Assembly (NCBI RefSeq): GCF_024539815.1
Contig: NZ_JAHHIU010000091.1
Location: 23,116 to 87,115 of the forward strand
Direction of reading: 5' to 3'
DNA from: Streptomyces hayashii
Lineage (GTDB): Bacteria; Actinomycetota; Actinomycetes; Streptomycetales; Streptomycetaceae
Length of the DNA: 64,000 nucleotides
A program made the position numbers and the translations under genes. Under the pieces are notes generated by a model. That model had not been told where the DNA came from. It saw only the letters and a program-made list of their open reading frames with translations, and ran no database searches. Within the stretch, counting starts at the first letter, position 1. Each line of letters begins with the position of its first letter. Shown here piece after piece: positions 59,355-64,000 of this stretch.

Positions 59355-59543
59355 TCAGCCCTCGATCCGGATGGCCTGGAGCGGGCACACGTCCGCGGCC
59401 TCCTCGACCTCGTCGCGCAGCGCGTCGTCCGGGTCGGGCACAAAGGCCAGCCGTCCGCCGTCGTCCAGCGAGAAGACGTCCGGCGCCGCGAAGACGCACT
59501 GGCCGTGGTCCTGGCACTTGTTCATGTCGACGACGACCTTCAT
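59355..59543 (-). CDS. 3Fe-4S ferredoxin, P450 redox partner
   Basis: This 62-residue ferredoxin has cysteines in NKCQDHGQCVFAAP and ADVCPLQAI. The second position of the first motif is His rather than Cys, giving the C-x5-C...C-P pattern of the 3Fe-4S ferredoxins that serve actinobacterial P450s. It is the first gene of the leftward operon (ferredoxin, reductase, ADC-like, HpaE, HpaD, FAH, TetR). The start is ATG 59543 with GGAGGAAC upstream. With the reductase it forms a complete class I P450 electron chain. Confidence 0.92.
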   Translation of the reverse strand: MKVVVDMNKCQDHGQCVFAAPDVFSLDDGGRLAFVPDPDDALRDEVEEAADVCPLQAIRIEG

Positions 59544-59662
59544 GGCCGTTCCTCCAGTGGGTGAGGGCGTCGGAGCGGGTGTGGAGAGAGGGGAGAGGGT
59601 CCGGCCGCGGAACGGCCGGGCCCTCGGCCAAAGGGGTGCGAGGACTCTCGGACCCCTGACTC

Positions 59663-59676
59663 GTTTGGCTTCAAAC
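59663..59676. promoter_or_regulatory. Operator-like dyad, ferredoxin side
   Basis: GTTTGGCTTCAAAC is a perfect GTTTG-N4-CAAAC dyad, 120 bases before the ferredoxin ATG, identical in its arms to the copy at 19577. Confidence 0.55.
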
Positions 59677-59770
59677 AACATAGGAAGCGACGGAGGTCTG
59701 GTCAATACCTGTCCAGGTGGATAAATTTTTCGCGCTCCCCCCTTGCGAGGGAGCGGGCGACGTCCATACC

Positions 59771-59784
59771 GTTCGGGTTCAAAC
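59771..59784. promoter_or_regulatory. Operator-like dyad, GS-like side
   Basis: GTTCGGGTTCAAAC fits RTTYG-N4-CRAAY with one asymmetric base and lies 80 bases before the GS-like gene's GTG. Confidence 0.5.
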
Positions 59785-59863
59785 GACATGCCGGAGCGGC
59801 CTTCCCACGCCCCCGGCCGGTCACGCCCTCACGCCACCCGGCCCATCCGCCCGAGGAGAATCG

Positions 59864-61213
59864 GTGAGCGCTCACGAACCCCCAGACATCCGCCGGTCCA
59901 TGGAGCGGCTCGCCGCCGACGGGATCGACGTCGTCCGGGTGACCTATCCCGACCTCATGGGCACCGACCGCGCCCGCGACGTCCTGCTGGAGGAGCTGCC
60001 CCGCGCCATGGAGCACGGGCTCGCCTTCTGCCGGGCCGTCTACCACACCAGCCCTCAGGGAGACGTGGTGCCGGTCGGCGGCGGACTGGACGCCGGCCTG
60101 CCCGACATCACCGTCCGGCCCGACCTCGACACCCTCACGGCCCTCCCGTGGGAACCAGGCGTCGCCACCTGCCTCGCGGACGTGGTCGACCCCGCGACCG
60201 GCGCACCCGCCCCGGAATCACCCCGCGACCTGCTGCGAGGCGTGCTCGCCCGGTGCCGGGAGAGGGGCCTGCGACCCGTCGTCGGTCCCGAACTGGAGTA
60301 CTTCCTGTGCGAACCGGACCCGGCCGGCGGCTGGCGCCGCTACGCACGGGACAGCGGCGTCGTCTACACGGCGGGTCTGCGCGCCGACCCCGGCAACCAC
60401 CTCCTGCGCACCCTGCGGCACGTCCGCGATCTGAGGATCGGCGTCCTCGGGGGCAACCACGAGTTCGACGGCGGCCAGTTCGAGATCAACCTCCTGCACT
60501 CCGAGGCGCTGTCGGCCGCCGACCGGGCCTTCCGCTTCAAGGCCGCGATTAAGGAGCTGGCCCGCCGGGAAGGACGGCTGGCCACCTTCATGGCGAAGCC
60601 CTTCAACGACGCCGGGGGCTCCGGGTTCCACCTTCATCTCTCCTGCGAGGACGCCGGGGGCCGCAACGCCTTCGACGACCCGGCGGGCGCCTACGGCCTC
60701 TCCGCGACGGCCCGGCACGCCGTCGCCGGAGTCCTCGCGCACGCCCCCGCGCTCGCCGCCCTGGCCAACCCGACCGTCAACTCCTACAAACGCTTCGGCC
60801 CCGACACCCTCGCGCCCTGGCTCGTCGACTGGGGCCTGGACAACCGCAGCGCGATGGTCCGCATCCCGCCGGAGCGCGGCTCCGGCGCCCGACTCGAACT
60901 CAGGCTCGGGGACGCCGGCGCCAACCCCTATCTGCTCGTCGCCGCGACGGTCGCGGCCGCGCTGCTCGGCGTCGAGGCGGCCGAGGAGCCGCCCGCGCCC
61001 CTGGAGGGCTACGGGTACGACACCGCCAGAGCACCCGTCCTGCCCCAGGACCTGACGGCCGCCCTCGACGCGCTGGAGGCGGACACCGCACTGACCGAAC
61101 TCCTCGGCAAGGGCTTCACCGCCGCTTTCCTCACCTACAAGCGCGACGAGGTCGACCGCTTCCGACGGCACGTCACCGACTGGGAGTTCACCGAGTACGC
61201 CCACCACCTGTGA
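59864..61213 (+). CDS. Glutamine-synthetase-like ligase (gamma-glutamyl-amine ligase, GlnA4/IpuC type)
   Basis: The protein has 449 residues. The C-terminal catalytic domain shows PVVGPELEYFLCEPD, GQFEINLLHSEAL, FMAKPFNDAGGSGFHLHLS, NSYKRFGPDTLAPW, and RIPPERGSGARLELRLGDAGANPYL. The PERG/E residues and N-terminal DRARDVLLEEL replace features typical of true GlnA, as in ligases that join glutamate to ethanolamine, polyamines or aromatic amines. With PuuC/PuuD-like genes nearby, gamma-glutamylation of an imported amine is likely; the amine is unknown. The GTG start follows GAGGAGAA. It is followed after 17 bases by a P450 gene. Confidence 0.87.
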   Translation: MSAHEPPDIRRSMERLAADGIDVVRVTYPDLMGTDRARDVLLEELPRAMEHGLAFCRAVYHTSPQGDVVPVGGGLDAGLPDITVRPDLDTLTALPWEPGVATCLADVVDPATGAPAPESPRDLLRGVLARCRERGLRPVVGPELEYFLCEPDPAGGWRRYARDSGVVYTAGLRADPGNHLLRTLRHVRDLRIGVLGGNHEFDGGQFEINLLHSEALSAADRAFRFKAAIKELARREGRLATFMAKPFNDAGGSGFHLHLSCEDAGGRNAFDDPAGAYGLSATARHAVAGVLAHAPALAALANPTVNSYKRFGPDTLAPWLVDWGLDNRSAMVRIPPERGSGARLELRLGDAGANPYLLVAATVAAALLGVEAAEEPPAPLEGYGYDTARAPVLPQDLTAALDALEADTALTELLGKGFTAAFLTYKRDEVDRFRRHVTDWEFTEYAHHL

Positions 61214-61230
61214 TCCCCCGGGAGCCCCGC

Positions 61231-62514
61231 ATGACCGAGATCCTGAGCCCCGCCGTGAACGAACCCCTGCCCCTCGCCGACGTCGACCTCGCGGACCTGG
61301 ACCGTTTCACCGACGGGATCACCCCCTGGCGGATGTTCCATACCCTGCGGCGCGAGGACCCGGTGCACTGGCAGCCCGAGGAAGACCCCAACTCCGGCTT
61401 CTGGGCGGTGACCCGGCACGCCGACATCGCCCGGGTGGACCGCGACGCCGAGACGTTCACCTCCACCAGGTTCGTCAACCTCGAAGAGGTCGACGACGAC
61501 CAGATCAAGAAGCGGGCCTCCATCCTGGAGCTCGACGGCGTCCGCCACCGCGCCCTGCGCAGTGTGATCCAGCGCCAGTTCGGGGCCGGGGTCATCAACA
61601 GCTACGCCGACTTCCTGCGCGGCCTGACGGCGAAGACCCTGGACGCGGCCCTGGCCAAGGGGAGCTTCGACTTCGTCAAGGAGGTGTCGGCCGACTTCCC
61701 CATCAACGTCCTGGCCCGGCTGCTCGACGTGCCGCCCGAGGACAACCAGCGGCTCATCGACTGGGGAAACCGGATCATCGGCAACACCGACCCCGACTAC
61801 GCCGACGTGCTGCTGCACAGCGCGGAGAGCGAGAAGTACCGAGACCTGCCGTTCCGTTCGCCCGCCTCGCTCGAAGTGTTCGCCTATGGAAGGGAGTTGG
61901 CGCGGCAGCGGCGCGGGGGAGAGGGCGCCGACCTGGTATCCCGGCTCGTCAACACCACTCCGCGCGACGGAGTCCCGCTCTCCCCGGAGGACTTCGACAA
62001 CTACTTCCTGCTTCTCGTCGTGGCCGGCAACGAGACCACCCGGCACACCATCACCCACTCCATGCTGGCACTGCTCCAGCACCCCGAGCAGTTGGCCCGG
62101 CTCAGGGACGATCCCTCCCTGATCCCCACCGCGGTGGAGGAGTTCCTGCGCTGGGCCTCACCCGTCTACCACTTCCGGCGCACCGCCACCCGGGACGTCG
62201 AGCTCGGCGGAAAGAGGGTGAAGGAGGGCGACAAGGTCGTCATGTGGTTCGCCTCCGGCAACCGCGACGAGGACGTCTTCGACGATCCGTACGCCTTCGA
62301 CGTGGGCCGCCGTCACAACGACCACGTCACCTTCGGCAAGGGCAGCCCCCATCTCTGCCTGGGCAACCTGCTCGCCCGCACCGAGATCCGCATCATGTTC
62401 GAGGAGCTGATCCCCCGCCTCGCCGACATCCGCCTGGCCGGCGACGTCCCGCGGGTGCGGTCCAACTTCGTCAACGGCATCAAGAGGCTGCCCGTCGAGG
62501 TCACCCTCGCCTGA
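61231..62514 (+). CDS. Cytochrome P450 paired with the GS-like ligase
   Basis: The protein has 427 residues. The I-helix is VAGNETTRHTIT, ExxR is in VEEFLRWASPVYHFRRTATRD, and the haem loop FGKGSPHLCLGN has Cys at codon 62356. ATG 61231 follows GGAG at 61221-61224; the GTG at 61210 overlapping the GS stop has no ribosome site. The operon partner makes a gamma-glutamyl amine, and the divergent operon begins with a matching ferredoxin and reductase, so this P450 probably oxidises the glutamylated amine. It is of a different subfamily from the PKS-cluster P450. Confidence 0.9.
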   Translation: MTEILSPAVNEPLPLADVDLADLDRFTDGITPWRMFHTLRREDPVHWQPEEDPNSGFWAVTRHADIARVDRDAETFTSTRFVNLEEVDDDQIKKRASILELDGVRHRALRSVIQRQFGAGVINSYADFLRGLTAKTLDAALAKGSFDFVKEVSADFPINVLARLLDVPPEDNQRLIDWGNRIIGNTDPDYADVLLHSAESEKYRDLPFRSPASLEVFAYGRELARQRRGGEGADLVSRLVNTTPRDGVPLSPEDFDNYFLLLVVAGNETTRHTITHSMLALLQHPEQLARLRDDPSLIPTAVEEFLRWASPVYHFRRTATRDVELGGKRVKEGDKVVMWFASGNRDEDVFDDPYAFDVGRRHNDHVTFGKGSPHLCLGNLLARTEIRIMFEELIPRLADIRLAGDVPRVRSNFVNGIKRLPVEVTLA

Positions 62515-62520
62515 GAAGCA

Positions 62521-62620
62521 CGAAGACGCACGAAGACGCACGAAGACGCACGAAGACGTACGAAGGCGTGTGAAGGCGCGCGAAGCAGTACGAAAGCGCG
62601 CGAAGCAGTACGAAGGCGCA
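62521..62620 (+). repeat. Decamer tandem repeat, ten copies of CGAAGACGCA-type unit
   Basis: Starting 7 bases after the P450 stop, ten consecutive 10-base units each begin CGAA (one TGAA). The first three are perfect CGAAGACGCA, then they decay (CGAAGACGTA, CGAAGGCGTG, TGAAGGCGCG, CGAAGCAGTA, CGAAAGCGCG, CGAAGCAGTA, CGAAGGCGCA). The period is exactly 10. Confidence 0.9.
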
Positions 62621-62651
62621 CGATGCTATGCGCTGTGCTGTGGGCCCCGTC

Positions 62652-62743
62652 GAGAGCTTCCCGTCCGGCAGCTGCGGAAAGCTCTCCCGTCAGGCCATGC
62701 GGTGAAGGTGGGCCGGGAGAGGGCTCGGGCGGGGAGCCCTCTC
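62652..62743 (+). terminator. Double hairpin, probable terminator of the GS-P450 operon
   Basis: GAGAGCTTCC (62652-62661) pairs with GGAAAGCTCTC (62676-62686, one mismatch), and GAGAGGGCT (62717-62725) pairs perfectly with AGCCCTCTC (62735-62743) over a 9-base loop. Both lie between the convergently unrelated P450 and mannanase genes. Confidence 0.55.
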
Positions 62744-62775
62744 GGCGCCCGACCGCCGAAGGCGTGCGCGACGTC

Positions 62776-62804
62776 TTGACGTGTACCCGACCGGCTGGCT
62801 TTAT
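62776..62804 (+). promoter_or_regulatory. Promoter of the GH5 mannanase gene
   Basis: TTGACG (62776-62781) and CTTTAT (62799-62804) are separated by 17 bases, a good housekeeping-sigma layout. The CebR box begins at the last base of the -10. Confidence 0.6.
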
Positions 62805-62817
62805 GGGAGCGCTCCCA
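62804..62817. promoter_or_regulatory. CebR operator TGGGAGCGCTCCCA
   Basis: This perfect 14-base palindrome is the known Streptomyces CebR (LacI family, cellobiose-responsive) box. It overlaps the -10 and start-site region of the mannanase promoter, so cellobiose or cellotriose should derepress the gene. Confidence 0.88.
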
Positions 62818-62873
62818 CACAGAACGTCCCCCTTCTGCCGCCTGAGTTTCTTGGCCTCACTCCTGGAGTCGCA

Positions 62874-64000
62874 GTGAGAACGACAAGAAGCACGACAAGA
62901 AGCACGACAAGAAGCACCAGCACCCCACGAACGCGCCCCGCGGGCAACGCCCTGGGCGCGCTGCTGACCCGGCTGGCTGCCCTCCTCGGCCTGGTCCTCG
63001 TCGGCGCGCTGTGCCCGGCCGTCGCCCACGCCCAGGACCAGGCCCGCGCGCCCGGGGCCCTCGCCGCCGGTCTCCACATCAGCGACGGCCGCCTGGTCGA
63101 GCGCAACGGGAACGACTTCGTCATGCGCGGCGTCAACCACGCCCACACCTGGTATCCGGGCCGGACGCAGCAGTCGCTCGCCGACATCAAGGCCATGGGC
63201 GCCAACGCCGTGCGCGTCGTCCTCGCCGACGGCCACCGCTGGAGCGCGAACAGCCCCTCCGACGTCGCGAACGTCATCGCCCAGTGCAAGGCCAACCGGC
63301 TCATCTGCGTCCTGGAGGTGCACGACACCACCGGCTACGGCGAGGACAGCGCGGCCGGCACGCTCGACCAGGCGGCCGACTACTGGATCGGCCTCAAGAA
63401 CGTCCTGGCCGGCCAGGAGGACTACATCATCGTCAACATCGGCAACGAGCCGTGGGGCAACACCGACCCGGCGGGCTGGACGGCGCCCACGATCGCCGCG
63501 GTCAAGAAGCTGAGGGCCGCCGGACTCCAGCACACGATCATGGTGGACGCCCCCAACTGGGGCCAGGACTGGCAGGGCGTGATGAAGGCCAACGCCCGCT
63601 CCGTGTACGGCGCCGACTCCACCGGCAACCTGATCTTCTCGATCCACATGTACAGCGTCTTCGACACGGCGGCGGAGGTGACCGACTACCTGAACACCTT
63701 CGTCAACGCCGGACTGCCCCTGCTGATCGGGGAGTTCGGCGGCCCGGCCGACCAGTACGGGGACCCCGACGAGGACACCATGATGGCCGCCGCCCAGCAG
63801 CTCAGGCTCGGCTACCTGGCCTGGTCCTGGAGCGGCAACACCGACCCGATCCTCGACCTGGCCCTGGACTTCGATCCCACCCGGCTCAGTTCCTGGGGCA
63901 AACGCATCTTCAACGGCGTCAACGGGATCGCGCAGACCGCGAAGGAGGCCACCGTCTTCGGCGGCGGAACACCGGGCGACACCCGGGCCCCCACCGCCCC
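62874..64000 (+). CDS. Secreted GH5 beta-mannanase/cellulase, 3' partial
   Basis: The frame is open to the right edge. GTG 62874 (GGAG 5-8 bases upstream) begins an unusual leader: three exact 12-base repeats encode TTRS-TTRS-TTRS before a normal hydrophobic core (ALLTRLAALLGLVLVGALC) and an AHA-Q cleavage zone, about 60 residues in all. The catalytic domain has FVMRGVNHAHTWYPGRT, the acid/base Glu in NIGNEPWGN and the nucleophile Glu in LLIGEFGG, as in Streptomyces ManA-type endo-beta-1,4-mannanases. The visible end (GGGTPGDTRAPTA) looks like the start of a linker to a carbohydrate-binding module. The CebR box ties it to plant-polysaccharide use. Confidence 0.9.
   Translation, partial: MRTTRSTTRSTTRSTSTPRTRPAGNALGALLTRLAALLGLVLVGALCPAVAHAQDQARAPGALAAGLHISDGRLVERNGNDFVMRGVNHAHTWYPGRTQQSLADIKAMGANAVRVVLADGHRWSANSPSDVANVIAQCKANRLICVLEVHDTTGYGEDSAAGTLDQAADYWIGLKNVLAGQEDYIIVNIGNEPWGNTDPAGWTAPTIAAVKKLRAAGLQHTIMVDAPNWGQDWQGVMKANARSVYGADSTGNLIFSIHMYSVFDTAAEVTDYLNTFVNAGLPLLIGEFGGPADQYGDPDEDTMMAAAQQLRLGYLAWSWSGNTDPILDLALDFDPTRLSSWGKRIFNGVNGIAQTAKEATVFGGGTPGDTRAPTA
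62880..62915 (+). repeat. Three perfect 12-base repeats in the mannanase leader
   Basis: ACGACAAGAAGC occurs three times in perfect tandem and adds Thr-Thr-Arg-Ser units to the n-region of the signal peptide. Confidence 0.9.

Larger units (their letters stand above)
59544..59863. other. Divergent promoter region between ferredoxin and GS-like operons
   Basis: This 320-base region is free of genes. It holds two copies of the shared dyad (59663 and 59771) about 108 bases apart centre to centre, each nearer one of the two divergent operons, and an A/T patch TAAATTTTTCGCG near 59720-59735. The arrangement suits one repressor controlling both directions. Confidence 0.6.
62515..62873. other. Intergenic region: decamer repeat, hairpins, mannanase promoter
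   Basis: These 359 bases have no gene. In order they hold a 10-copy decamer array (62521-62620), two hairpins (62652-62686 and 62717-62743) that probably end the GS-P450 transcript, and a promoter with a CebR box for the mannanase gene. Confidence 0.7.

Noticed and set aside
62521..62620. CRISPR array
   Set aside because: The units are contiguous 10-mers with no spacers and there are no cas genes.

Overview
The window is high-GC actinobacterial DNA and reads as Streptomyces: G/C-rich third codon positions throughout, many GTG/TTG starts, short or overlapping gene junctions, a modular PKS, SpoIIE-type phosphatases, and a perfect CebR-type box. No tRNA, rRNA, CRISPR array or complete insertion sequence was seen. 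I did not compute GC values or run searches; family names come from reading the proteins.

Region 1 (1-17.7 kb) is the right end of a trans-AT (AT-less) polyketide cluster. The PKS gene is open at the left edge and shows KR-cMT-ACP / KS-KR-ACP / KS-ACP-ACP, followed by a tail of a GNAT-like DUF, a PLP-dependent domain and an alpha/beta-hydrolase thioesterase. That tail matches the DUF-SH-TE end of leinamycin synthase LnmJ, where SH (cysteine or thiocysteine lyase) installs sulfur on the polyketide. It is followed by an HMG-CoA-synthase homologue, a discrete ACP, a ketosynthase with Ser in place of the catalytic Cys, a P450, a MalY/PatB-type C-S lyase and a convergent Crp/Fnr regulator (the type of LnmO). 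Together they suggest a sulfur-containing leinamycin-family product whose beta-branch is built from acetyl-ACP, with a C-S lyase that may supply thiocysteine.

Region 2 (17.7-23.5 kb) holds a noncoding boundary, a secreted alpha/beta hydrolase, a luciferase-like oxidoreductase, a TetR regulator, and a FAD monooxygenase flanked by two decayed gene remnants.

Region 3 (23.5-48.5 kb) is a mixed metabolic and stress region. It encodes a FAD/Fe-S dehydrogenase, a TPP oxidase-like enzyme, an enolase-superfamily enzyme, GH15, an SDR, MarR, hemerythrin, two SpoIIE phosphatases, a methyltransferase, a membrane glutaredoxin, GH36 alpha-galactosidase, a type III PKS, a basic amino-acid decarboxylase, a YceI protein and a small secreted protein.

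Region 4 (48.7-62.5 kb) looks like one catabolic regulon. It contains MarR, a PuuD-like amidase, PuuC-like aldehyde dehydrogenase, an APC permease, TetR, an FAH-family enzyme, HpaD-type ring-cleavage dioxygenase, HpaE-type dehydrogenase, an acetoacetate-decarboxylase-like protein, ferredoxin reductase and a 3Fe-4S ferredoxin. On the opposite strand lie a glutamine-synthetase-like ligase and a P450. A shared dyad, RTTYG-N4-CRAAY, sits in four of its five control regions, with a one-mismatch copy in the fifth. The set suggests gamma-glutamylation of an amine, P450 oxidation and meta-cleavage of an aromatic ring.

Region 5 (62.5-64 kb) has a 10-copy decamer repeat, hairpins, a promoter overlapped by a CebR box, and the start of a secreted GH5 mannanase that runs off the right edge.
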